Position numbers and translations under genes: made by a program
Assembly (NCBI RefSeq): GCF_019343475.1
Contig: NZ_CP072453.1
Coordinates: 868,001-932,000, forward strand
Source of the DNA: Providencia sp. R33
Lineage (GTDB): Bacteria; Pseudomonadota; Gammaproteobacteria; Enterobacterales; Enterobacteriaceae
Length of the DNA stretch: 64,000 nt
Reading direction: 5' to 3'
Shown: one piece after another, positions 34,802-42,137 of the stretch
Layout of the letters: the number at the start of each line of letters is the position of its first letter
Position numbering within the stretch: the stretch's first letter is position 1
The notes under the pieces: generated by a model
The model's input: only the letters and a program-made list of their open reading frames with translations
Databases searched by the model: none
What the model was told of the DNA's origin: nothing

Positions 34802-35227
34802 CTATTGATTGTAATGTTCAGAAAAACAATCAGTGCTATGTGTTTTTGTATTTTGATTTGCGGTTGCGGATGGGTTAACGGGTAGATTTAATTGATTTAT
34901 CCAGCAGGCTAGACTTTGTTTTGCATTTAATCTTACCTCTGAACTTTTATCATGAACTGACCGAATGTTCATTGTTGAGTATTCCATCAATCTATTATCC
35001 ACAAAGATAAATATTCGGTCAGCTTTCTGATCTGGTTGATCAGGTAATAACTGGTCGGCATAAAACAATAAATCATACTGGTCTTGCTTGGCTGAACTCA
35101 TGGGGGTTCCTTCAATATGAATGACTTCAGCTTTACTTATTCCAGATATAATGACTAAAGATGGCTTTTCTTTTGTGCAAGCTAAAAGCAAAAGAGGCAA
35201 AAAAAGAAGAATGACAAATTTTCTCAT
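34802..35227 (-). CDS. Putative lipoprotein of unknown function
   Basis: From the ATG at 35227 the protein has 141 residues. The first 17 form a lipoprotein signal (basic MRK, a hydrophobic run and LLLAC), with C17 lipidated. The rest is a mixed alpha/beta sequence with DRIFIFVDNRLMEYS and a C-terminal CWINQLNLP. I recognise no family. Its stop lies three bases from the convergent GNAT stop. A longer frame upstream adds 19 aromatic-rich residues that would disrupt the signal and is rejected. Confidence 0.6.
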   Translation of the reverse strand: MRKFVILLFLPLLLLACTKEKPSLVIISGISKAEVIHIEGTPMSSAKQDQYDLLFYADQLLPDQPDQKADRIFIFVDNRLMEYSTMNIRSVHDKSSEVRLNAKQSLACWINQLNLPVNPSATANQNTKTHSTDCFSEHYNQ

Positions 35228-35389
35228 TGATGGTTTATCCAGTAAATACGTGCAGTAGAATTGATAATAGAAGGTTCTATTCATGATAAAAATGGTTAGA
35301 TAAAAAATAGGATTTTTCTACTCTCTGTTATTCAATGAGTTAATTTTCACGCTATATTTTTCACATTGATCCCTGACAGCAACATTAGG

Positions 35390-35632
35390 CTAGATAGTGA
35401 TTGTGAAAGCGACAAGAGTTACATAGATAGCTGATAAGACCAAGACCACACCAATGATTGTTCTAGCAAAAAGGCAGAAAACACTACTCGGTGGTGATTT
35501 TGGAAATAGTGCTGAAAAGCTCCAATAAGCAAGCCACAGGAGTAAAAAGGCAGCAAATAAAAGATAAATAACGGTGAATGTCACTACATATATCCCAATG
35601 TTTAAGTTAGGCAGATGATTACTATGATGCAA
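35390..35632 (-). CDS. Small two-helix membrane protein
   Basis: The 80-codon ORF encodes two hydrophobic helices (about residues 13-40 and 52-78) separated by a short PKSPPSS loop. The start is a TTG with no clear ribosome binding site, and it overlaps the upstream small ORF by 11 bases. Its second helix (FARTIIGVVLVLSAIYVT) is similar in pattern to the end of that ORF, so they could be diverged duplicates. No family recognised. Confidence 0.45.
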   Translation of the reverse strand: MHHSNHLPNLNIGIYVVTFTVIYLLFAAFLLLWLAYWSFSALFPKSPPSSVFCLFARTIIGVVLVLSAIYVTLVAFTITI

Positions 35633-35810
35633 CGTACGCTATGATCATACCAAGCATGCACATGATGACTATAAGGCATATACCAGCGATAACTCGAATA
35701 AAAGACCAGAAAGTATTGGTTCTGCCTATATTCCAAAAACAAAAAAATACTGCAATTCCCAATATAATTTCATAAATAATCAGTTCAGCCATGACGATGC
35801 ATACATCCAT
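35622..35810 (-). CDS. Small membrane protein
   Basis: The 62-codon ORF has two membrane helices (about residues 8-25 and 37-60). The joining segment FWNIGRTNTFWSFIRVIAG mirrors that of the next ORF. A second start at residue 7 (MAELII) is possible. The two overlapping ORFs are co-oriented and lie between the lipoprotein gene and the argW-type tRNA. Function is unknown. Confidence 0.45.
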   Translation of the reverse strand: MDVCIVMAELIIYEIILGIAVFFCFWNIGRTNTFWSFIRVIAGICLIVIMCMLGMIIAYVAS

Positions 35811-35993
35811 ATAATTAAGTGATTAACAATATACATAAGTCAAATATCAATAGCTATCAATTAAAGGCTAACGTCCTATTACCCATGTATTCATGCCTGT
35901 TTAGCTTTGTTTAGTTCGGGATAGTATGGATAGTTGCTATGATTTTTTTGTGAGATTTTTGTTTAGGTAGGAATAGCTTGGTTTAGTTTATAC

Positions 35994-36068
35994 TGGTGTC
36001 CCCTGCAGGAATCGAACCTGCAACTAGCCCTTAGGAGGGGCTCGTTATATCCATTTAACTAAGGGGAC
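35994..36068 (-). tRNA. argW: tRNA-Arg (CCT), argW-type
   Basis: A 75-base cloverleaf on the minus strand with encoded CCA; the anticodon stem AGCCC/GGGCT encloses CTCCTAA. In E. coli the equivalent gene near mlaA is a frequent prophage attachment site. No phage genes flank it here. Confidence 0.96.
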
Positions 36069-36344
36069 TTTGAGCTTATTGCTAAGCAGGGTTTGCATTT
36101 TACTGTTCACATCCAATGGAATCAAGTTGTTACGCGGAATTAATTCAATTTATTGAAAAGAACACTTTTTTGTCTGTTTTTTCGCCTTGGTTTTATCTAA
36201 CAATTATTCCAGTTGCTGGTTTTATTTTGCTGTGTGTATAATCGAAACCCCTATAAATATTAACACAATCCCAACATTTTCATAAAAAGATGTTAAGTGC
36301 AAAGCTAGCTTAATTATCAGTCAATATTGAATTTTGGAGTAAAA

Positions 36345-36977
36345 ATGCCAGAAATCAGTACGTTATTTGCTTTCGGTTTAATTGCCCTTGGTATGGTATT
36401 AACACCTGGACCGAATATGATTTATTTAATTTCTCGGTCTATTTGCCAGGGTCGACAAGCTGGGTTTATTTCACTTGCGGGTGTTGCGCTCGGATTTGTT
36501 TTTTATATGTTATGTGCTGCTTTTGGTATTACAGCTTTTATTTTTGCAATTCCTTATGCGTATGATGTGTTGAGGGTTGCAGGGGCAATGTACTTACTCT
36601 ATTTGGCGTGGCAGGCTGTTAAACCAAATGGCCGTTCAGCTTTTCAACTTCAAACATTGGATATCGATAGTCCTAGAAAACTTTTTATGATGGGTTTTTT
36701 AACGAATATTGCTAACCCTAAAATCGCGATTATGTATTTATCTCTACTGCCGCAATTTATTGCACCAGGTCACGGCAGTGTGTTAGTGCAATCAATGATA
36801 TTAGGAACAACCCAAATATTGATTAGCCTAACAATTAATGGGCTAATCGTGATTGCGGCGGGGACTATTTCATTATTACTGACACGCCGTCCAACATGGC
36901 AGTTAATTCAACGGTGGCTAATGGGGACCGTTTTGGCAGGGCTAGCCATCAAGATACTGGTTGAATCTAAAAAATAA
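36345..36977 (+). CDS. LysE/RhtB family amino-acid exporter
   Basis: The 210-residue inner-membrane protein has the family signature GMVLTPGPNMIYLISRSI near residue 20, then about six hydrophobic helices, and GFLTNIANPKIAIMYLSLLPQF in the middle. Members export amino acids such as homoserine, threonine or lysine; the substrate is not predictable here. The ATG at 36345 follows GGAG by five bases, and the longer TTG start is rejected. It stands alone between argW and mlaA, where E. coli has yfdC. Confidence 0.88.
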   Translation: MPEISTLFAFGLIALGMVLTPGPNMIYLISRSICQGRQAGFISLAGVALGFVFYMLCAAFGITAFIFAIPYAYDVLRVAGAMYLLYLAWQAVKPNGRSAFQLQTLDIDSPRKLFMMGFLTNIANPKIAIMYLSLLPQFIAPGHGSVLVQSMILGTTQILISLTINGLIVIAAGTISLLLTRRPTWQLIQRWLMGTVLAGLAIKILVESKK

Positions 36978-37261
36978 TTGTGGGAAAGAGCAAGGTTTTG
37001 TGGCTTGCTCTTTCATTTGATGATTTTTTAGGTCTAGTCATTGCTTTCTTATTTCTACGGAAATAGAAAGTAATGGTTTTTGCGCTAATTGATCATAATT
37101 CTTATAATAATGACATGATTAGCTAGGGTATAATTAAAAATTCATCTGTATAATCACTCAAAACGGTTAAAAAAAATAATTTTTTCACCTTATTATTATC
37201 AAATTCGTGAATATCTTGGAAAGTACCATAGCAGAACGGTGCAAGGAATGGAGAGGGTGTT

Positions 37262-38014
37262 ATGAAGTTTCGCATGACTAGCGTGTTTCTAGCGGGCGTG
37301 TTAATTGCAGGTTGTGCAAGTAATATCGACCCAGATACGCATGAACGTTCAGACCCATTAGAGGGTTTTAACCGGGCAATGTTTAATTTCAACTACAATG
37401 TTTTAGACCCTTATGTCCTAAGACCGGTTGCTGTTGCTTGGAATGATTATGTTCCTATGCCTGCGCGTAATGGCTTATCCAACTTCTTTGTTAACCTTGA
37501 AGAACCTGCAAGTATGCTGAACAGTTTCTTGCGTGGCGAAGTGACTCAAGGATTTAAGCATTTTAATCGTTTCTTCCTCAATACAGTCTTTGGCATGGGG
37601 GGCTTGATTGATGTGGCAACAATGGCTAACCCACAGCTAGCGAAAGATGATCCTAAACGTTTTGGTAATACGCTTGGTTATTATGATGTCGGTTATGGCC
37701 CATATGTTGTTTTACCCGGATATGGGAGTGCGACACCACGTGAGGAAGGTGGGGATTTAGCGGATGGTTTATACCCAATGTTGAGTTACCTGACATTCTG
37801 GATGTCTGCCGGTAAATGGGCACTTGAAGGGATAGAAACAAGGGCTCGTCTGCTGGATTCCGATGGTTTACTTAAAAACTCGTCAGACCCATACCTGATG
37901 ATGCGTGAAGCTTACTTCCAACGGAATGATTTCTTATCAAATGGCGGCGTATTGAAAGCAACTGAAAACCCAAATGCGGCGGCGATTGAAGGGGATCTTG
38001 ATTCGATTGATTAA
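37262..38014 (+). CDS. mlaA: Outer-membrane lipid-asymmetry lipoprotein MlaA (VacJ)
   Basis: MlaA sits in the outer membrane with porins and removes misplaced phospholipids, passing them to MlaC. The 250-residue protein has a lipoprotein signal with the lipobox LIAGC (C18), then the MlaA core DPLEGFNRAMFNFN, SFLRGEVTQGFKHFNRFFLNT and a GYGSATPREEGG-type loop. The length equals that of E. coli MlaA. The ATG follows GAGAGGG. It is a single-gene unit. Confidence 0.95.
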   Translation: MKFRMTSVFLAGVLIAGCASNIDPDTHERSDPLEGFNRAMFNFNYNVLDPYVLRPVAVAWNDYVPMPARNGLSNFFVNLEEPASMLNSFLRGEVTQGFKHFNRFFLNTVFGMGGLIDVATMANPQLAKDDPKRFGNTLGYYDVGYGPYVVLPGYGSATPREEGGDLADGLYPMLSYLTFWMSAGKWALEGIETRARLLDSDGLLKNSSDPYLMMREAYFQRNDFLSNGGVLKATENPNAAAIEGDLDSID

Positions 38015-38037
38015 TTTAGTGAATTGAATCAGGAAGG

Positions 38038-38079
38038 TTTATCACTCTCTTGTCTGTATTAAAACGTGAGAGTGATAAA
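38038..38079 (+). terminator. Hairpin after mlaA
   Basis: TTTATCACTCTC/GAGAGTGATAAA is a perfect 12-bp stem with an 18-base loop, 24 bases after the stop. It lacks a T-run on the plus strand, so the strength is uncertain. Confidence 0.5.
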
Positions 38080-38086
38080 TTCACAG

Positions 38087-38182
38087 CTAGTCATTGTCTC
38101 GCTTTCCTCGTTGGGTAATGGTGTCAATCAAGGCTATTACCCCTAACACCCCAATAAATCCGACTGTAAATAATGTTCCCAT
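38087..38182 (-). CDS. Candidate 31-residue small membrane protein
   Basis: This short ORF encodes 31 residues: a hydrophobic helix (TLFTVGFIGVLGVIALI, residues 3-19) followed by a polar basic tail (DTITQRGKRDND). The ATG at 38182 has AGGGGG four bases upstream, an unusually strong ribosome binding site for chance. The size and one-helix plan match the many small single-pass proteins of enterics. It is convergent with mlaA. I recognise no named homologue. Confidence 0.55.
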   Translation of the reverse strand: MGTLFTVGFIGVLGVIALIDTITQRGKRDND

Positions 38183-38192
38183 AAAACCCCCT

Positions 38193-38527
38193 ACGTTTTT
38201 GTCATTGTGGCCTCTTTTGTACTTTTACTGCGAATGTATCGCATTAATAATACAGTTTGATGAATGGATACGTATTTTTTGTGTATCTGTATTCTAAAAT
38301 ACATGTATAGATTGTGCTTGCAAATAAGAACATTCAGAGAAAGAAATGTAATCTAATGAAATATAAAAGGAATTATCTTAAAAAAGCGTATAAGGCTAAA
38401 TTTATAATGTAAAGAGAGTTGTTGCCATGCAAATTATTTAGTTAACAATTAATTTACATATATGAGTGGTAAGGTGTCAAGATAAATTTATGATAGGAAT
38501 GTTTTTTTGAATAGTGGGATAGTAGGG
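38193..38527. other. AT-rich gap between the small ORF and fadL
   Basis: About 340 bases without a supported gene. It should hold the promoter of the small minus-strand ORF. Nothing else is evident. Confidence 0.35.
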
Positions 38528-38553
38528 CTATCAGGGAGTTGCCTCCCCGATAG
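38528..38553 (-). terminator. Hairpin after fadL
   Basis: CTATCAGGGAG/CTCCCCGATAG pair with one mismatch around TTGC, 17 bases after the fadL stop. There is no T-run on the minus strand, so it is only a weak terminator candidate. Confidence 0.4.
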
Positions 38554-38569
38554 TTAAGCATTCGATTGA

Positions 38570-39895
38570 TTAGAATGCGTAGTTAAAGTTCACACCATAT
38601 AACCAAGCGGAGCCTTCAGATTTGAAATTATAAACCGGTGAATTTGCTTGGCCTTCAATTAATTTTTCACTGATATTCACTTTTTTACCGTGCATATAAG
38701 AAATACCAACATCAACAGACGCGTTTTCATTAAATGCATAGGTCGTACCCGCACTTAACCAGTAACGGTCTTGGTCAGGAATCGAAATTGAGCGGTATTC
38801 AGAACGAACTGGACTTTCATCATAGGCAATACCAGTGCGGAACGTCCAGTTATCATCATAGAAATAGGTCGTACCGAGGGCTAAACGCCATGCATCTTTA
38901 AAATGTTCTGGCTTGTGGAATAGAGGGTCACTGCTTCCATGTTTACGGTAAGCGGTTAACTCTTTAAACTCGCTCCATCCCGTATAAGAGACGCTATAGT
39001 GCATTGCCCATTTTGGTGCGACTTTGTGATAACCTGAAAATTCCCAGATATCAGGTAAATTGAGGTCGAGCTTACCATCAATTTTTTCACCGCCAGTTCC
39101 ATTTAATGCTGCAATTGATTTTGGTATGTCGTTGGAATACTTACCATCTTCAAATTTGACTTTAACTTTTGAACGGTAGCTTAAGCTTAAACGGTTATCG
39201 TCATTAATTTCATATAAAATACCTGCATTCCAGCCATAACCCCAGTCATCACCTGTTAATTTAGCCATCGTGGTATTTGCCGGGAAAGCGGGAAGCTTTC
39301 CTCCGCTAATTATTGGTGCTAATGCACCTAGATCGCCAGCATGGCGAGTAATTTCTGCATCGGCATAAACAGCATTAACGCCTAAGCCAAAACTAAAGTT
39401 GTTATTAACTCGGTATGCGCCGCTTAAATTTAAGTTAACAGTTTTTAAATCGGTTTTTCCGCCAATAGGGCCCGCTGCGTAATTTTTATTAAAATCTGTC
39501 GCTAAGCCGAAGTTTGTTGTCATTGACGTACCAACGGCCCATTTATCATTAATTGGGAAAATAAAGTGGGCATTAGGTACAACCGCACTTGGTGCAATAT
39601 CATTTGCAGTTGTATTACTATGAAGCGGAGAACCACCTTTACCTTTAATATCAACCGTCGGGTCAATATACACCGCACCCACAGACAGAGATGGTCGGTC
39701 AAATAGCATCATCGCAGCAGGGTTACGGCTACCTTCACTTGCGTTGTCGCCCATCGCACCAGCACCCGAAAATGCGCGTCCCAGTGCGGATGTAGAATAT
39801 TCATTTAGTAAGAAACCCGCCGCGCCGGTGTTAGAAGATACAATTGCCACTGCTATTGCTAAAGCTGATTTCGAAAACAGGTTTTTCTGGCTCAT
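38570..39895 (-). CDS. fadL: Long-chain fatty acid outer-membrane transporter FadL
   Basis: FadL is the outer-membrane channel for long-chain fatty acids. From the ATG at 39895 (GAGGG upstream) the protein has 441 residues. The N-terminal signal MSQKNLFSKSALAIAVAIV resembles the E. coli one. The mature start GFLLNEYSTSALGRAFSGAG is followed by DNASEGSRNPAAM, the hatch/N-terminal family signature. The C-terminus ends in aromatic F as needed for barrel assembly. FadR-like sites lie upstream, and the beta-oxidation genes fadIJ are a short distance away. Confidence 0.95.
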   Translation of the reverse strand: MSQKNLFSKSALAIAVAIVSSNTGAAGFLLNEYSTSALGRAFSGAGAMGDNASEGSRNPAAMMLFDRPSLSVGAVYIDPTVDIKGKGGSPLHSNTTANDIAPSAVVPNAHFIFPINDKWAVGTSMTTNFGLATDFNKNYAAGPIGGKTDLKTVNLNLSGAYRVNNNFSFGLGVNAVYADAEITRHAGDLGALAPIISGGKLPAFPANTTMAKLTGDDWGYGWNAGILYEINDDNRLSLSYRSKVKVKFEDGKYSNDIPKSIAALNGTGGEKIDGKLDLNLPDIWEFSGYHKVAPKWAMHYSVSYTGWSEFKELTAYRKHGSSDPLFHKPEHFKDAWRLALGTTYFYDDNWTFRTGIAYDESPVRSEYRSISIPDQDRYWLSAGTTYAFNENASVDVGISYMHGKKVNISEKLIEGQANSPVYNFKSEGSAWLYGVNFNYAF

Positions 39896-39978
39896 GACCA
39901 AAACCCTCTTATGTTTTATTTTAAATAAAGCGACTTCTATCGCAAGAAGCGCAGAATTGTAGGGTCCATTGCCGTCAT

Positions 39979-40019
39979 GACAAATCAGACCAGTTACTAG
40001 AGTATAGGTCTGACCACCT
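39979..40019 (-). promoter_or_regulatory. Two FadR-like operators upstream of fadL
   Basis: Read on the minus strand, AACTGGTCTGATTTGTC (39979-39995) matches the FadR consensus AACTGGTCNGACCNGTT at most positions. AGGTGGTCAGACCTATA (40003-40019) keeps the GGTCnGACC core exactly. E. coli fadL also has two FadR sites, so this fits repression in the absence of acyl-CoA. Confidence 0.7.
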
Positions 40020-40248
40020 GATATGTTGCAAGCTTGTTTTGTATTTATTGTGACTTCGTTTTCAAAAATGCGATGTATTTAACAAAATCGCAACATTAGG
40101 TGACTATTTTGGAGCAATAAATAATCAAATACGGGGTAAGATCAAACTTATGTTTAATTATTAGCAATAAGTTTTGATACATACTGGTTTTTATCACTTT
40201 TTCAGCGTTATGATAGCCACTTAACAGTTTGTTTATTTGGAGAGTAAA

Positions 40249-40545
40249 ATGACTGATGCGATTAACCGTTGTAGTGCGGATGAAACAGCAGCTTGCTGTT
40301 GTGTGGATGTAGGCACAGTGCTGGATAATAAAGACTGTACTGCGTCGTATCAGCATGTTTTTGCCACCCAAGGTGAAGCGGAATCCATGTTGAAGATGCT
40401 CACAGAAAAAGCGAAGTCTGTTGAGTCAGATCCCTGTGCGATTAACCACACTTTAAAACAAGTTAATGATGGTGTTGAACTGAGCGCAGAATTTAGTTTT
40501 AGCTGTGAAGCAGAAAGTCTGATTTTTCAGTTAGGCCTTCGTTAA
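40249..40545 (+). CDS. yfcZ: YfcZ/YiiS family protein
   Basis: The 98-residue protein matches the YfcZ family: a cysteine-rich head (RCSADETAACCCVDVG), CTASYQHVFATQGEAE and the C-terminal CEAESLIFQLGLR that is almost identical to E. coli YfcZ. The function is unknown. Cysteines suggest metal or redox involvement, without evidence. The ATG at 40249 follows GGAGAG; the in-frame start at 40237 overlaps that site and is rejected. The gene is divergent from fadL, as in E. coli. Confidence 0.9.
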   Translation: MTDAINRCSADETAACCCVDVGTVLDNKDCTASYQHVFATQGEAESMLKMLTEKAKSVESDPCAINHTLKQVNDGVELSAEFSFSCEAESLIFQLGLR

Positions 40546-40742
40546 TCAAACGTTTGAATTCATTAATTGAACCCTTCTATTGTCATAGCACCTTTTATTA
40601 GACGCTAAGTAATAGAAGGGTTTTTTATATTTGTTAAATCCATTCCTTTTCTTTTCAGCACTATTTTTATACCAACTTGCGTGCGCGCTCCCATTTTTTA
40701 GTCAATGCAATTGATAATTGTGAAAGTTATGTTAACAATCAT

Positions 40743-40759
40743 TACAGGTCAGACCTCTT
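40743..40759 (+). promoter_or_regulatory. FadR-like operator upstream of fadI
   Basis: TACAGGTCAGACCTCTT keeps the GGTCnGACC core and most flanking FadR positions, 59 bases before fadI. It fits co-regulation with fadL. Confidence 0.65.
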
Positions 40760-40817
40760 TCGGCCCATCGTGAAAAAATAAACAATAATTTTTATTTATG
40801 CTTTTGCAGGAGCGACC

Positions 40818-42137
40818 ATGAATCAACATTCCCACCATGGTGACAGTACATATTCAACAAAAGAGCGCATTGCCATTGTTAGTGGCTTACGTTTGCCGTT
40901 TGCAAAGCAGTCAACAGCCTATCAAGGCATTGCTGCTGTGGATTTAGGCAAAGCGGTTGTCGCTGAATTATTAGTTCGTAGCGATTTAGATAATCAGTTG
41001 ATTGAACAACTTGTCTTTGGCCAAGTGGTTCAAATGCCTGAAGCACCTAATATTGCGCGGGAAATAGTGCTTGGCACAGGGATGAGCGTTTCAACGGATG
41101 CATACAGTGTTTCAAGGGCGTGTGCGACAAGCTTTCAAGCCATTGTGAATGTGGCTCAAAGTATGATGGTTGGGGATATTTCCGTTGGGGTTGCAGGTGG
41201 GGCAGACTCTTCTTCAGTTTTACCAATAGGCGTTTCAAAAAAATTAGCGGCGACATTACTTGCACTGAGTAAGGCAAAGTCGGTTGGGCAAAAATTATCG
41301 CTTATCACAAAATTACGGTTAAAAGACTTAATGCCCGTTGCGCCTGGAGTGGCTGAATACTCGACAGGGCTTCGCATGGGGGACACCGCGGAGCAAATGG
41401 CGAAAAGCTATCACATCACGAGAGAACAACAAGATGAGTTAGCGCATCGTTCCCACGTTCTTGCGGCGAAAGCGTGGGAAGGTGGTTTATTGAACGATGA
41501 AGTGATGACGGCGTATATGCCACCTTTTAAGCAAGCCTTTTCGCAAGATAACAATGTACGAGGTAACTCCGTATTATCTTCTTACGCTAAATTAAAACCT
41601 GCATTTGACCGCAAACACGGCAGTGTTACCGCGGCGAATAGCACGCCTCTAACAGACGGTGCAGCCGCTGTATTGATGATGACAGAATCAAGGGCAAAAG
41701 CATTGGGTTATACCCCACTAGGTTATATTCGTAGCTATGCTTTTAGCGCGATTGATGTATGGGAAGATATGCTATTGGGGCCATCTTATGCAACGCCTAT
41801 CGCATTGAAACGTGCAGGGCTATCCTTACAAGATCTCACATTAATTGATATGCATGAAGCCTTCGCGGCTCAAACATTGGCGAACGTTAAAATGTTTGGT
41901 AGTCACCAATTTGCACAAGAAAAATTAGGTTTAAAACACGCAATTGGTGAAATAGATATGGACAAATTTAATGTTCTCGGCGGTTCTATCGCTTATGGGC
42001 ACCCTTTTGCGGCCACAGGCGCAAGAATGGTGACACAAACATTGAATGAACTGCGCCGTCGCGGTGGTGGCTTTGGTTTAACAACCGCTTGTGCAGCGGG
42101 TGGTTTGGGTGCAGCTATGATTTTAGAGGTGGAATAA
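40818..42137 (+). CDS. fadI: 3-ketoacyl-CoA thiolase FadI (anaerobic/long-chain)
   Basis: FadI is the thiolase (beta) subunit of the FadIJ beta-oxidation complex. The 439-residue protein has the nucleophile in SRACATSFQAI, the thiolase histidine in GGSIAYGHPFAATGARM and the C-terminal cysteine in TTACAAGGLGAAM. The length and order match E. coli FadI (436). The start has GGAGCGACC upstream. The TAA stop overlaps the fadJ ATG by one base. Confidence 0.96.
   Translation: MNQHSHHGDSTYSTKERIAIVSGLRLPFAKQSTAYQGIAAVDLGKAVVAELLVRSDLDNQLIEQLVFGQVVQMPEAPNIAREIVLGTGMSVSTDAYSVSRACATSFQAIVNVAQSMMVGDISVGVAGGADSSSVLPIGVSKKLAATLLALSKAKSVGQKLSLITKLRLKDLMPVAPGVAEYSTGLRMGDTAEQMAKSYHITREQQDELAHRSHVLAAKAWEGGLLNDEVMTAYMPPFKQAFSQDNNVRGNSVLSSYAKLKPAFDRKHGSVTAANSTPLTDGAAAVLMMTESRAKALGYTPLGYIRSYAFSAIDVWEDMLLGPSYATPIALKRAGLSLQDLTLIDMHEAFAAQTLANVKMFGSHQFAQEKLGLKHAIGEIDMDKFNVLGGSIAYGHPFAATGARMVTQTLNELRRRGGGFGLTTACAAGGLGAAMILEVE

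Noticed and set aside
35994..36344. Prophage integration at the argW-type tRNA
   Set aside because: No integrase, no duplicate of the tRNA 3' end within the window, and ordinary neighbouring genes.
38094..38297. Plus-strand 67-codon ORF after mlaA
   Set aside because: No ribosome binding site, poor composition, and it overlaps the better supported 31-codon minus-strand ORF.
42089..42136. Sixteen-codon 5' extension of fadJ
   Set aside because: It lies wholly within the 3' end of fadI in another frame; the TAATG overlap start is the usual one.
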